In this document: one piece after another, positions 53,218 through 63,797 of the stretch
Position numbering within the stretch: position 1 is the stretch's first letter
Layout: the number at the start of each line of letters is the position of its first letter
Assembly: GCF_000332055.1 (NCBI RefSeq)
Contig: NZ_ALVZ01000231.1
Location: 1 to 64,000 of the forward strand
DNA from: Xenococcus sp. PCC 7305
Lineage (GTDB): Bacteria > Cyanobacteriota > Cyanobacteriia > Cyanobacteriales > Xenococcaceae
Direction of reading: 5' to 3'
Length of the DNA: 64,000 nucleotides
The notes under the pieces: generated by a model
What the model was told of the DNA's origin: nothing
Seen by the model: the letters and a program-made list of their open reading frames with translations, nothing else
The model's database searches: none
Position numbers and translations under genes: made by a program

Positions 53218-55821
53218 TCACAACCAGTTGCCTACTAAAATAAAAGGCGACCAAAAATAGGGATGTTTATGTAATGAATTGGACATTACTTTCAATTGAG
53301 CCTGTCGCATTGCTTCTGCTTTACTAACTTGTCCGCTGCTAATCTGAGCATAAAATTCCTGCATTATTTCTGAAGTTGCTTTGTCATTAACTGACCATAA
53401 ACTGGCTACTGTACTTCTGGCACCTGAACGCAAAGCGAGTCCAGCTAACCCCAAAGTGGCGCGATTATCACCTGCCGCTGTTTGGCAGGCACTCATTACC
53501 AATAATTCAATTGGTTCTAGGATGCCTAACCTCCTTTTTTGAAAGATAAGATCGAAATCTTGAACCGAAATGCGATCGCGCCAGGTCAGCAGAAAAGTTT
53601 CTTCGGGATTCGAGCTAAATTGACCATGAGTCGCGAGGTGGACAATGGGAAAGGTTTGCTTATTGAGTATCAGACTGAAGCTATCTTGAGTAAATTCTTG
53701 ATCTAGTAAAATTTTAGAGTCTACCTCTGTTGCAATTTGCGTAACTTCTCCCACCACTCCAGGTAAAGAATTAAAACCTTGACGAGCTTCTGTGAGTCCT
53801 GCTGCTAGCAGAGCTAGTTCTTTGCCTTGTAAACCTTCAGGAAATAGCTGTAACCCTGGGCTGACAGCAACACCGTAATTTTCAATCAGATAACTTGTGC
53901 CATCATAAAGAACGCTCATTGGTAGGTTACGAAAAAAACCATCGGGAACAAAAACCAAAGTCTGACTATTACTCTGTTTCAAATAAGATTCAGCAGGTTT
54001 AACTAGCCAATTATAGACTTCTTCGGCAATTTCCAACCCTCGATCGCGAGGATAACCAGGAGAGAGAGACGAGTATAGTTGTTTGAGAGTAGTTTCGATT
54101 TGCCCTGAGTCTAAGGGTGTCGAGTAATGCCGCAATGGTTGCTGAGGCAGCGCTAAAATCACTTCCAGGCGATCGCGGAGGATAATTGGATAAATAACCG
54201 CTGCTTGCACATCTATCTCATCAATCACCACGGGATGAGTATCTAAACAGGCATCACGAAAAAAATCGTCTAATTCTGCCACTTGTAAAGATTCCATTAC
54301 TTGCCGGGCTTTTTGCAAATTTTCTTGTTCATCACCTTGTTGTAACAATAAACTCACATAATCTCGGTAGGTAGGCTCGATATTTTCTTTAAAAGTGAAC
54401 TGGACATTGGCATTATTCGCATTAGTGGTCACCAAGTCACTACGTAAAGATTGTAATTTGGTAAAGGCAATGTCATAGGCGGCGATCGCGCTATTCAAAT
54501 TCCCTTGTTGTCGGTGAATAATGCCTAGTTGAGTTGCTGATCGCGCCGTAATATCATCAGCATTAATTGATTGAGCAAACTGTAAGCTTTGTTGCGTCAG
54601 TTCTTGGGCTTCTGATAGTTGATTTTGTTGTTGGTAAAGTTGACCTAGTTGATTGAGAGCATAAGCTTCTGCTCTAATGTCTGATATTTGTCTTGCTTGT
54701 TGAACTGCTGTAGCTAGAAACTGAGCAATTTCTGGGGAATCGACTATCGGAAAATCGCTCGCCGCTGTCCCATCCATTAAGGTTGCAGCCAGATTTACCC
54801 TCGCGTAAATACTAGAACGACTTGCAGGAATTTGGGATAGATTATCTGCGATCTCTGGCATGAGCTCGGCGGCAGCTTGCAACCTTTGAGATTGCACGAG
54901 CATACTGAGTTGATTGAGTTGCGCTTGAAGTCGAGTCATTTTATCGGAAGACAAGCGTAGGGTTTCTTGGTAATAGGTCTGGGCAACATCATATTGACCC
55001 AGATCCTGAGCCAAATTGCCGATACTAAGATAGGCTGCACTAATATCTGGCTCAGAATTCAATTGCTGACTAATCGCTAAACTTGATTCTAAAATTGCCT
55101 TGGATTGTATTGGCTCCCCAATAGTTTGTAGGGCAATCCCTAAACTTCTTAATTCCTGAGCCTTCAGAAGACTGTCTGGTTGCTGTTGCAGTTGGGTAAC
55201 TAGTTCTTCAATCAGAGATTTGGTTTTGCGATATTGTCCCAAAGCCTGTAAGGCTTGAGCTTGATTTAGAGAACTGATGAATTTCCCGGTATCATCACCA
55301 GCAGTGGCATAGATACTGGTGGCTTCTTGCCAAGTTGCCAGAGCATTGTCGGTTTGTCCCTGGGAAAATTGCCATTTACCTTGATTATTTAAAGCTTGAC
55401 CTCGAAGTAACAAAGTTTGTTGATCTAGGTTTTCGGAATTTGCTAGAAGTTCTAGGCTATTTGCGATCGCATTTTTGGCTTCTGGCCATTGACCTAATTC
55501 TTGATAGGCTAATGCCAGATAGTTAAGAGTTTGGGCTTGTTTAAAGGTCTCCTCACGGGCTTGATAATCAAATAAAGCCTTTTGCCAGATATTTATCGCC
55601 GCAGCAAACTGTCCAGCTTGATAATGTTGTTTGCCTATTTGTAGTAAATTTGTCCCTTCTGATTCTTCTATGGATTGAGATAAAGTGAGCGGAGAATCTT
55701 GAAGGGGTTTGGCATTGGTCGGATTAACCAAAATCGTTGTCGATAACGATAGGAAAATGCCAGTATTAATAACAAGTTTTGCAATAACTAAAGTCATTTT
55801 TTGTCTGCTAGGTCTTGGCAA
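53218..55821 (-). CDS. Exported TPR-CHAT protease
   Basis: An 867-residue protein. A signal-like N-terminus (about 10-38) is followed by some twelve TPR-type helix pairs (45-480) and a C-terminal CHAT domain, a caspase/separase-like cysteine peptidase. The catalytic dyad is visible: His in VHLATHGQF and Cys in MSACQTAAG. The closing GARSTVASLWSVND and YFWSPFILVGNW are also typical. The start overlaps the end of the upstream haemagglutinin-type gene by 28 bp, so translation is probably coupled. The natural substrate is unknown; the context suggests the co-encoded exoprotein. Confidence 0.93.
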   Translation of the reverse strand: MPRPSRQKMTLVIAKLVINTGIFLSLSTTILVNPTNAKPLQDSPLTLSQSIEESEGTNLLQIGKQHYQAGQFAAAINIWQKALFDYQAREETFKQAQTLNYLALAYQELGQWPEAKNAIANSLELLANSENLDQQTLLLRGQALNNQGKWQFSQGQTDNALATWQEATSIYATAGDDTGKFISSLNQAQALQALGQYRKTKSLIEELVTQLQQQPDSLLKAQELRSLGIALQTIGEPIQSKAILESSLAISQQLNSEPDISAAYLSIGNLAQDLGQYDVAQTYYQETLRLSSDKMTRLQAQLNQLSMLVQSQRLQAAAELMPEIADNLSQIPASRSSIYARVNLAATLMDGTAASDFPIVDSPEIAQFLATAVQQARQISDIRAEAYALNQLGQLYQQQNQLSEAQELTQQSLQFAQSINADDITARSATQLGIIHRQQGNLNSAIAAYDIAFTKLQSLRSDLVTTNANNANVQFTFKENIEPTYRDYVSLLLQQGDEQENLQKARQVMESLQVAELDDFFRDACLDTHPVVIDEIDVQAAVIYPIILRDRLEVILALPQQPLRHYSTPLDSGQIETTLKQLYSSLSPGYPRDRGLEIAEEVYNWLVKPAESYLKQSNSQTLVFVPDGFFRNLPMSVLYDGTSYLIENYGVAVSPGLQLFPEGLQGKELALLAAGLTEARQGFNSLPGVVGEVTQIATEVDSKILLDQEFTQDSFSLILNKQTFPIVHLATHGQFSSNPEETFLLTWRDRISVQDFDLIFQKRRLGILEPIELLVMSACQTAAGDNRATLGLAGLALRSGARSTVASLWSVNDKATSEIMQEFYAQISSGQVSKAEAMRQAQLKVMSNSLHKHPYFWSPFILVGNWL

Positions 55822-58800
55822 TCGGGTCTATTTAAAAATTTAGTTTCTTGTGGTAGTGTGGCGACCAATTCTACTTCTCCATCTTGATTAACCAACCATC
55901 CGCTAACTTGCACAATTGATTTGGGCACTTGCGATCGCGATCGCTCTAGTTTTACCGTTGGCAAATTTGGATCACTGTCGGCATCTGTAAAATCTCGTAA
56001 ATCGGACAATACAGCTTGTCCTCTAATGCTATTGGTGGGATTTTCCGGTAATCCACCTCTGCCTGTAATAGTAAAGGAATTCCCCTCAACTGCGCCACAA
56101 CCAGCAATAATGCGATCGCTAGGGTCAGTAGTTTGATCGGGCAACTCCACTAGTCCCGCAGTGGGATCAACATCAGGGTTATTAATCACCACAATTCCTG
56201 CTAAGCCAAATTCAGAGGAAGCTGTAATATCGCTGCGATCTGTTTCTTCTTCGCGAAATTCGATGCCAAATAATCCAGTAGCCGTGATATCAATATTACC
56301 GCCATTTCCTTGAGAAGCATCAGCTGTAATATCACTATTTTCTGACGCTGGTGCCACAATAAATGGGGTGTTAATTGTTATGTTGCCGCCATTTCCTCCC
56401 GCGCCTGCTGTTCCTGCATCTGTCGCAATGTTACTTTCACGCTGCAATAAAATTAAATCATTAATATTTAAGGTAATATCACCACCATCGGTACTTGCTG
56501 TGGTTGCTGAAATCCTTCCTTGATCATCCAAGGTTAAATCATCCCCGCTAAGTGTAATGGTTCCACCCTCTCCTGTTCCCTTGCTATCTACAGAAATCTC
56601 GGCGCGATCGCGAATCTCAATCACTTCAGAATCAACAAAAATATTACCTGCATTCCCCGTAGAAGTTTCAGTTGTGTCAGAAAAAAGCCCTGTATTTGCT
56701 CCAGAAAGCAGAACGAAATCAGTATCAAAAATCCTAATATCCCCAGCATTGCCACTATCTTCTGTTAAAGCTTGTAATTGTGCCCCATTTGTTACTGATA
56801 GAGAGGGTGTTGTGATTGTTAATGTCCCTCCCTCTCCAGTTCCACCTTCGAAAACGGCCACATTTGCTCGACTGGGCAAAGATTCCTCTAGGTTTGCACT
56901 AGTAAATATGCCATCAAAAAATGCTGATTTTGTCGCTGTAATTTTAATATCTCCAGCATTTCCAGTGCCGTCGATACTTGCACTAATGAGGCCACCATTA
57001 GTCACGGTCAATTGCTCAGCATTAATATCTATAGTTCCTCCATTACCTATTGCAGGATCTAGAACTTCAGACACAATAAGACTACGAATAAAACTTAAAG
57101 AAAATTCAGGACTAGGTAATGCTACCCCGTCGATAGAAACATCTCTTGCCTCGATCAGAATGTTTCCCGCATTTCCATTTCCCTCTGTACTGGCAAATAC
57201 TTGTCCTCCATCTTTAAGGTTTAGGGAACTTGTGGTGATTGATATAATGCCGCCACTACCAACTGCATCAGGAAATATCTGAGTGATAATTCCACTGGGC
57301 AAATCGCCAAAATTACCAATTAAATTAACGGAATTTGCCGATTTGATATTGATATTTCCACTATTGCCAATATTCTCATCGATAATTTGTGAGCTAATTT
57401 GACTACCATCGATCAAAGTGAGATCATTTGTCCGAATTTCTATATCTCCAGTATTTCCCCCAATAGGACTCAATCCTACTGCAAAGATGAAGCTATTATC
57501 TTGTAGCAATATCTCATCAGCATTGATCGAAATATTACCAGAATCTCCCAACCCAAAAGTAGCAACTGCCAGTTGATTGCCACTAATTTCCAAGTAATCA
57601 GCTTCGATCTCAATATTTCCCCCTTGTCCTTCGCCAAACAAAGCAACCCCAACGAACTCGTTATCAAAATCATTAGAAGGGCCTATCAGAATTTGTGGTG
57701 CTGTTAGTCTAATATCTTTCCCGATACCCTCACCACTAGTGTCACTAAATAAGGTAGTAACCTCAATGGCAGATTGACTTGTAAGAATTATATTTCCGCC
57801 AATTCCTTCAAAACCAGAAGAAAAGACCCCAGCTCCTCTAGGAATTACGATATTACCATTAGCTATCAGTTGAACATCTCCACCATTGCCACCAAATCCG
57901 GACACATCAATAAATTGAGCGAGATTAATTTCACCTCGTGAGTCCAGCACAACTGAGCCCCCATCTACTTCGCCAAATAAATCAATGAAACCGATATCAA
58001 TATCTCCAGAAAGCAATAAATTTGGTTGATCTTGATTGCTGAGAAAAACGAAACCACCTGGATTGATAATTTGATTAATTCTAATGTCCGCACTATTTGG
58101 CGTGCTGTCAGTTCCAGGAATAGAGGAAAAACCTTGATCATTGCCCTGAATACCTGTGGGTTCGATATTAGTTGTTCCTGCACGAACATACAAGGTTGGC
58201 TGAGTACTGCCATTAATCGCAACCGTTGTTACTCCATCAGAGAGTATGACAGTTTCCTCAATGCCATTGTTCGGATCTGTCCCTGTAATTTCAATGCTGT
58301 CAATATTGACGCTGCCTCCAGCAAAAATATGGAGAGAAGCCCCTGTATAGCTGTTAAAACTGACATCTCCATTAGCTCGAATTATCGGATCATTGGGACT
58401 AGTAGCATCCCCTAGATTTTCGTTAAGATCTTCGATGCGAAAATTGCCCCCGCTATTAAAATAGGCATCGGTAATGATTGGGTTCTGAGAACGCAAGATC
58501 AAATCACCACCGGCAAATAGGCCACTTGCACTGTTATTCAAAGCAAAAATATCTACCAGCTGATCACCTTGGACTAATAACTGGTTCCCCGCAGCAGCGA
58601 TAAAAGGAGCACTCAAGCGATCGCGTATTTGGATATTATCAACTGCTGTGAGGGTTAGATTATTCCCCGCTTGCAACTCGCCTTCTAGTTCAAGAGAATT
58701 GCCAATAAAATTTAAATCATTTCCCGCATCAAGAATACCTTGATTGGTAATGACCCCTCTCGGGTTTAACCAATCCCCCAATCCAGGGGCGACATTCATA

Positions 58801-59300
58801 GTTAACAAAGGAACGGCTTGGGGATTGGTCGCGCTAAATTCTAGATTGTTCCCCAAAAATAGGCTTTCAGAAGTACTAGCAGTAAAAGAACCATTAATAT
58901 CTAACCTCGCATCTTGACCAAAAATAAAACCATTAGGATTGAGCAGGAAAAGGTTAGCATCACCTAAAACCCCTAACGTACCGAGAATTTCTGATATATT
59001 ACTCCCCGTGACCCTGCCGATAATATTTTCGATACCTATCGGATTGGCAAAGTGAACCTGTTGTCCCTGATTTACATTAAATTCTTGAAAACTATGGAAA
59101 ATATTATCATCGCGAATTGCACCACCATCAATACGATTAGTAGTGTCATTTTCTAGGGGAACATTCGGAGTGACGATAGAGCCCTCAGTACCCAATGAAC
59201 TATCAGGGGTAATCTGAGCAAAACTGGGCATTCCATAGCCCATAAATACAGATAGAAAACTGATGGTTAGAAGCTTGATTCTGCAAATACCACTAGTCAT
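55794..59300 (-). CDS. Filamentous-haemagglutinin-type exoprotein (two-partner secretion TpsA)
   Basis: I start at ATG 59300, which yields a normal signal peptide (MTSGICRIKLLTISFLSVFM and on to PSFAQ); the frame is open 21 codons further. The 1168-residue product begins with a TPS domain: GSIVTP, the FHSFQEFNV motif, ANPIGIENIIGRVTG and LFLLNPNGFIFG. Long beta-helical repeats with NGGNI and GTGNAG motifs follow, and a C-terminal region with a Cys pair (ADCGAVEG-like AGCG, PDCQDL). It should be exported by a TpsB (FhaC-type) pore, which is not in the window. It overlaps the CHAT gene and heads the operon. Confidence 0.92.
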   Translation of the reverse strand: MTSGICRIKLLTISFLSVFMGYGMPSFAQITPDSSLGTEGSIVTPNVPLENDTTNRIDGGAIRDDNIFHSFQEFNVNQGQQVHFANPIGIENIIGRVTGSNISEILGTLGVLGDANLFLLNPNGFIFGQDARLDINGSFTASTSESLFLGNNLEFSATNPQAVPLLTMNVAPGLGDWLNPRGVITNQGILDAGNDLNFIGNSLELEGELQAGNNLTLTAVDNIQIRDRLSAPFIAAAGNQLLVQGDQLVDIFALNNSASGLFAGGDLILRSQNPIITDAYFNSGGNFRIEDLNENLGDATSPNDPIIRANGDVSFNSYTGASLHIFAGGSVNIDSIEITGTDPNNGIEETVILSDGVTTVAINGSTQPTLYVRAGTTNIEPTGIQGNDQGFSSIPGTDSTPNSADIRINQIINPGGFVFLSNQDQPNLLLSGDIDIGFIDLFGEVDGGSVVLDSRGEINLAQFIDVSGFGGNGGDVQLIANGNIVIPRGAGVFSSGFEGIGGNIILTSQSAIEVTTLFSDTSGEGIGKDIRLTAPQILIGPSNDFDNEFVGVALFGEGQGGNIEIEADYLEISGNQLAVATFGLGDSGNISINADEILLQDNSFIFAVGLSPIGGNTGDIEIRTNDLTLIDGSQISSQIIDENIGNSGNINIKSANSVNLIGNFGDLPSGIITQIFPDAVGSGGIISITTSSLNLKDGGQVFASTEGNGNAGNILIEARDVSIDGVALPSPEFSLSFIRSLIVSEVLDPAIGNGGTIDINAEQLTVTNGGLISASIDGTGNAGDIKITATKSAFFDGIFTSANLEESLPSRANVAVFEGGTGEGGTLTITTPSLSVTNGAQLQALTEDSGNAGDIRIFDTDFVLLSGANTGLFSDTTETSTGNAGNIFVDSEVIEIRDRAEISVDSKGTGEGGTITLSGDDLTLDDQGRISATTASTDGGDITLNINDLILLQRESNIATDAGTAGAGGNGGNITINTPFIVAPASENSDITADASQGNGGNIDITATGLFGIEFREEETDRSDITASSEFGLAGIVVINNPDVDPTAGLVELPDQTTDPSDRIIAGCGAVEGNSFTITGRGGLPENPTNSIRGQAVLSDLRDFTDADSDPNLPTVKLERSRSQVPKSIVQVSGWLVNQDGEVELVATLPQETKFLNRPDCQDLADKK

Positions 59301-59406
59301 AAAAAACTTGATAACTAAGATAGAGGGGACAGTTAGAGAAAAACCTAGTAGACCTGGACGCAAATAAGCTGTCTATCAACAAAGAGTAAAAAGCATATAG
59401 AGCAAT

Positions 59407-59430
59407 ACTTATTACTTATTACTTATTACT
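59407..59430. repeat. Heptamer repeat ACTTATT
   Basis: Three perfect ACTTATT units and a partial fourth, directly followed by a short GC-rich palindromic patch (CCGCGCAGCGG). It lies between the TpsA and cadherin-like genes. Confidence 0.85.
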
Positions 59431-59526
59431 TCCGCGCAGCGGCACTAGCTGAATATTACCTAACTGTAACTTTCCTCTACCTCAATTCCACAAGTTGTTT
59501 ACAAGTTGCAAAACTATAATTTTCAA

Positions 59527-62358
59527 CTAAATAATTTCAATCAAGTGGAAATCTGTAGTAAAGTTTAGGTCATGAGGATTATCAAGACCCTCAATCAGCA
59601 TCAAATCTTCCCCATCAAGGCTAATAATAGTACTGCCATTGCTAACTGTAAAAGTTAGGTCATGTTGATCTATATCTAATAGTCCAATCGCATCATTTTT
59701 GGCAAAGCTTTTGACTGTATCCAAACCAGCATTTTCTTCTAGCACATAGATATCGCCACCTTTTTCATGGATATAACGATCCTTAGGATCATAATTTCCC
59801 CCAATCAGAGTATCCCGACCAAAACTACCTCGCAGCACATCCTGACCTGCACCGCCAATCAGAATATCATTGCCTCCATCCCCTCGGATCAGATCTTTTC
59901 CTCGACCGCCAAATAACAAATCATCACCTAGTCCGCCTGCTATTTCATCTTTCCCATTGCCACCATAAATAGTTTCTGCTAGGTTACTACCGATAAAACT
60001 ATCCTTGGCATTGCCGCCTGTTAAAGCAAGGGAATTAGAAGTTGCTTCAGTTACTTCAATTAAAGACAAATCGATATTGGCTGGATGATTGAAGGAGTTG
60101 AAGTTTACTGATTCACTCTGAATGTCTAATTCCTGAACAAAATAGCCCTTGTCTGCCAAAGAATTGAAACTCAGAGTTTGTAATCCAGTTTGTGCTACCG
60201 AATCATCAATGACGATATTTAATATTGTCCCTGGATTAGCAGCAGGAGCTAGATTATCCAACCCTTCCTGTAAACTATCACCCAACGATTCACTCTCAGG
60301 CAAAAGATTACCATCAGTATCAGTTTCAAAGACACCATTAGACGTCACTACAATATTGACAATATCTGATTGACTTAAATCCCCTGTATATTGACCTTGG
60401 GCAAACTCAGTTTCTTGAAATTCTTCAGTTGTCGTATTTAGCAATTGTAAGTTGCCATCAGTGAATTTATCCGAACTAGCATCTCCCGCGAAAATTCTGG
60501 TTTCCAGAAAATCAAGAACTGCTTGCTCATCGGATGAATCCGTCAGATCACCATCAGCTTCTAACGCCAAGAATTGATCCAATATCCCCCCAGGAATACC
60601 TTTTTCAATTTCTGCTGCATTATCCCAATTCAAGAAAAGCGTTGATATAGCTTGCTCTCCAGCATCAGAGTCAAGAAATCTTGAACTATTTGTACTCCTA
60701 CCTCCTCCTCCTTTTCCCCAGTCCACATCGACAAAGGGACGCAAATCACTGGGATTATCAGCATCAATGGGATCGAGTTGAGTTTGGACAATAGCATCTG
60801 GTTCGAGCTCGACCACAAATAGTTGGAATTCGTCACCATTAGCTAATGTGCCAGTATATTCAGCTTGAGCTATTTCAGCTATATCAGTACTTCTGTTGTT
60901 ACTAAGATTAGGGTCAAAAATATTCGCCGCATCAATATCTGCGGTGTTAGTAATAGTATTGAAATTGAATCTAACAATTGGTGAGCCGACTTCTTTCGTC
61001 AAATTTAAATCGAAATATTCAGTTCCCTGAATAACAGCAGAAGCATATTCTTGCAATTCCGGATTATCATTGGCGAGCTGACCAAAGAAATTGAAGACAA
61101 CTAATTCTTCCGGGACAATGACATCACCGCTAACAGTGAATGTTGCTTGCTCCCCACCCTCAAGTTCAGGAATTGAAATTTTGAGGATATTTGTGAGCGG
61201 ATCTATGGTGTAACTGCCACCTAAAGGTAAGTCCGAAACCGTAATATTTTCTAACTGAGAGATTTCATCTGTAATGACAACATCCTTTGCCGTTCCATCA
61301 CTGTTGTTAGATGCTGTCAGGGTGAAAGAGAGATTCTCTCCATAGGTGGCGATTTTAAATTCATCTTGAAATGTGGGGATAAATTCTTTTGCGATCGCCA
61401 AGTCGATTTCGGGAGCTTTTACTATAACTTTGACCGTCGCCGTATCCATACTTCCATTGCTATCTTTAATGGCATAGTGGAAACTATCCTCCCCAACAAA
61501 CCCAGCCGCTGGTCGGTAGACTAATTTATCATCGGAAAAGTCATGGGGAGTCCCATTATTATTTAGGTTGATCGTCCCGCCATTAGCACTAATTTTATCG
61601 GTAGCAGCAAATTTGATTCGGATATCGTCGCCATCGGGGTCAAAGTCATTATCCAGGACGCGGATACCAACTTTGCCTCCTGCTTCGACCATGGCATGAT
61701 CATCTACTGCGACAGGAGCTTGATTCGCTGCCTTAACATTGACCTTGACAGTCGCTGTATCCATACCTCCATTGCCATCTTTAATGGCATAGTGGAAGGT
61801 ATCAACGCCAGTGAAACCAGCCGCTGGTCGGTAGACTAATTTGTCATCGGAAAAGTCATGGGGAGTCCCGTTATTATTGAGGTTAATAGTCCCGCCATTA
61901 GCACTAATTTTATCGGTAGCAGCAAATTTGATTCGGATATCGTCGCCATCGGGGTCAAAGTCATTATCCAGGACGTGGATACCAACTTTGCCTCCTGCTT
62001 CGACCATGGCATGATCATCCACTGCAACAGGAGCTTGGTTCGCCGCCTCAACATTGACCCTGACAGTCGCTGTATCCATGTCCCCATTGCCATCTTTAAT
62101 GACATAGTGGAAAATATCAACGCCCGTGAAACCAGCAGCTGGTCGGTAAACTAATTTGTCATCGGAAAAGTCGTGGAGAGTCCCGTTATTATTTAGTTTA
62201 ATCGTCCCGCCATTGACGCTTACTCTATCGGTGGCGGCAAACTTGATTTTCAACTCGTCGCCAAGATCATTATCCAGGACACGTATCCCAATTTTTCCGC
62301 CTGCTTCGACCATGGCATGATCATCTACTGCCATAATAGGATCATAAAAATAAGACAT
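59527..62358 (-). CDS. Cadherin-like/RTX surface protein
   Basis: A 943-residue protein without signal peptide, fitting type I secretion. It starts with three near-identical cadherin-like repeats of about 104 residues, each with VDDHAMVEAGGK, VLDND, FSDDKLVYRPAAGF and the TATV-VNV end. A DUF11-like domain follows (about 335-420), then a long middle region with no clear family. RTX calcium-binding nonapeptides close it (GGNGKDEIAGGLGDDLLFGG and next units, about 785-860). Likely a calcium-dependent adhesin. It is separated by 226 bp from the TpsA gene and read in the same direction. Confidence 0.88.
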   Translation of the reverse strand: MSYFYDPIMAVDDHAMVEAGGKIGIRVLDNDLGDELKIKFAATDRVSVNGGTIKLNNNGTLHDFSDDKLVYRPAAGFTGVDIFHYVIKDGNGDMDTATVRVNVEAANQAPVAVDDHAMVEAGGKVGIHVLDNDFDPDGDDIRIKFAATDKISANGGTINLNNNGTPHDFSDDKLVYRPAAGFTGVDTFHYAIKDGNGGMDTATVKVNVKAANQAPVAVDDHAMVEAGGKVGIRVLDNDFDPDGDDIRIKFAATDKISANGGTINLNNNGTPHDFSDDKLVYRPAAGFVGEDSFHYAIKDSNGSMDTATVKVIVKAPEIDLAIAKEFIPTFQDEFKIATYGENLSFTLTASNNSDGTAKDVVITDEISQLENITVSDLPLGGSYTIDPLTNILKISIPELEGGEQATFTVSGDVIVPEELVVFNFFGQLANDNPELQEYASAVIQGTEYFDLNLTKEVGSPIVRFNFNTITNTADIDAANIFDPNLSNNRSTDIAEIAQAEYTGTLANGDEFQLFVVELEPDAIVQTQLDPIDADNPSDLRPFVDVDWGKGGGGRSTNSSRFLDSDAGEQAISTLFLNWDNAAEIEKGIPGGILDQFLALEADGDLTDSSDEQAVLDFLETRIFAGDASSDKFTDGNLQLLNTTTEEFQETEFAQGQYTGDLSQSDIVNIVVTSNGVFETDTDGNLLPESESLGDSLQEGLDNLAPAANPGTILNIVIDDSVAQTGLQTLSFNSLADKGYFVQELDIQSESVNFNSFNHPANIDLSLIEVTEATSNSLALTGGNAKDSFIGSNLAETIYGGNGKDEIAGGLGDDLLFGGRGKDLIRGDGGNDILIGGAGQDVLRGSFGRDTLIGGNYDPKDRYIHEKGGDIYVLEENAGLDTVKSFAKNDAIGLLDIDQHDLTFTVSNGSTIISLDGEDLMLIEGLDNPHDLNFTTDFHLIEII
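61415..62335 (-). repeat. Three ~310-bp tandem repeats (cadherin-like units)
   Basis: The three units are strongly conserved at DNA level; units two and three share long identical tracts (for example around 61540-61700 and 61840-62000). Recent duplication or gene conversion explains this better than slow divergence. Confidence 0.9.
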
Positions 62359-62702
62359 ATTCTATTAATCTCCAATATTATTAAGTACTTATAATTGCTT
62401 CTGTAGATTTTAATAGTTAAACATGATAGATATTGTCATTTCTTCAGTAATAATCAAAAAAGAAATATATTTTGCTACAAGAGTATTTGGTTCAAATATA
62501 TAACATTCAGAGTAAGAAAATGAACATCAAATCTTATTAACTATATTTTTTTACAGAATAGATAAAAAATATCAGTACATTGGATATATTTGGTTTATAT
62601 CTGACCCTTATTTAATTGGTAAAACACTTTACCTGTTCTCAACTTCTGTAGGAAGTCTATTGAGATGACTTGTACTTACGCTTCTTTTGTATAGTGAAAT
62701 AG
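62359..62702. other. 344-bp AT-rich divergent intergenic region
   Basis: The gap between the cadherin-like gene and hisC shows no ORF, repeat or clear hairpin. It must hold promoters for both directions, but no box stands out. Confidence 0.4.
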
Positions 62703-63797
62703 GTGAATGGAAATTATGCTAGTACCTTGAATATCAATTTAGATAGTCTTTTCAACGAACATATCAAAACCTTAACCTCAAAAAAAGCGATCGCGAGAGG
62801 GGACAATGCAATTCGTTTAGATAAGGGAGAATTGCCCTATCCTCCATCGCTAAAGGTGGTGCAGGCGATCGCGGAAACAGCTCATCAAATTAATCGTTAC
62901 CCCAATGTCTTGGGCGGCAGTTTAAGGGCTGCTCTAGCCGAATATACAGGAGCAAAACCAGAACAGATTGTTATTGGTAATGGTTCGGATGATTTGATCG
63001 AGTTGATTCTGAAAATTTTCCTCAAACCAGGAGACGAGGTTCTACTACCGAGGCCAACATTTTTTGTTTATGGTTTTGCCACTAGAGTTGTCAATGGTAT
63101 ACCGATTAAAGTGGACAGAAAAAAAGATTTTAGTTTAGATCTTGACGCTATTGTTCATCGGGTCACTCCGAAAACCAAAGTTATTTTTCTGGCAAACCCT
63201 AATAATCCTACTGCCAACTTAGAACCCAGAAAAAATCTGATTGAAATTTTAGAAAAACTAGATTGTATTGTGGTAATTGATGAATGCTACTACGAATTTT
63301 GTCGGGAAACGGTAGCAGATCTAGTTGATATTTATCCCAATTTGATCGTACTGCGAAGTTTATCCAAAAGCTTTGGCCTAGCAGGAATTAGAGTTGGTTA
63401 TGCCATTACCAATCCCAAGATTGCTGACTATCTTTACCGCATTGCCCAACTATTTCCTGTCAACAAAGTCGCGATCGCAGCTTCCCGTGCAGCCTTAAAA
63501 GATCGAGAATATATCCAGGATAATATTAAGCAGATTCAGCAAAGCAAACAACAATTGATTACTGCATTAGAAGAACTTGGCCTAGTGGTTTATCCCTCGG
63601 CAACCAATTTTTTCTTTATTGGCACAAAGCCGTTAGGGATTACCTCTGGTGAGCTGGTGCAATCATTACAAGAGAAAAATGTTTTGGTCGCAGATTTTGG
63701 TGGCAAACAGGGCTTAGAACCTTATTATTTTAGAACCGCGATCGGAACTCCAGAAGAGAATCAGCTATTCTTAGAAGCTCTCAGCTCTAAGCTATAA
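62703..63797 (+). CDS. hisC: Histidinol-phosphate aminotransferase
   Basis: HisC is the PLP-dependent aminotransferase of histidine synthesis. The 364-residue protein has the [12 protein letters not shown] loop that binds the cofactor phosphate, NPNNPTA, the IDECYYEF segment and the Schiff-base lysine in [15 protein letters not shown]. Length and motifs are standard. The start is GTG 62703; an alternative TTG lies eight codons on. Its 3' end overlaps the convergent kinase gene by 6 bp. Confidence 0.95.
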   Translation: MNGNYASTLNINLDSLFNEHIKTLTSKKAIARGDNAIRLDKGELPYPPSLKVVQAIAETAHQINRYPNVLGGSLRAALAEYTGAKPEQIVIGNGSDDLIELILKIFLKPGDEVLLPRPTFFVYGFATRVVNGIPIKVDRKKDFSLDLDAIVHRVTPKTKVIFLANPNNPTANLEPRKNLIEILEKLDCIVVIDECYYEFCRETVADLVDIYPNLIVLRSLSKSFGLAGIRVGYAITNPKIADYLYRIAQLFPVNKVAIAASRAALKDREYIQDNIKQIQQSKQQLITALEELGLVVYPSATNFFFIGTKPLGITSGELVQSLQEKNVLVADFGGKQGLEPYYFRTAIGTPEENQLFLEALSSKL

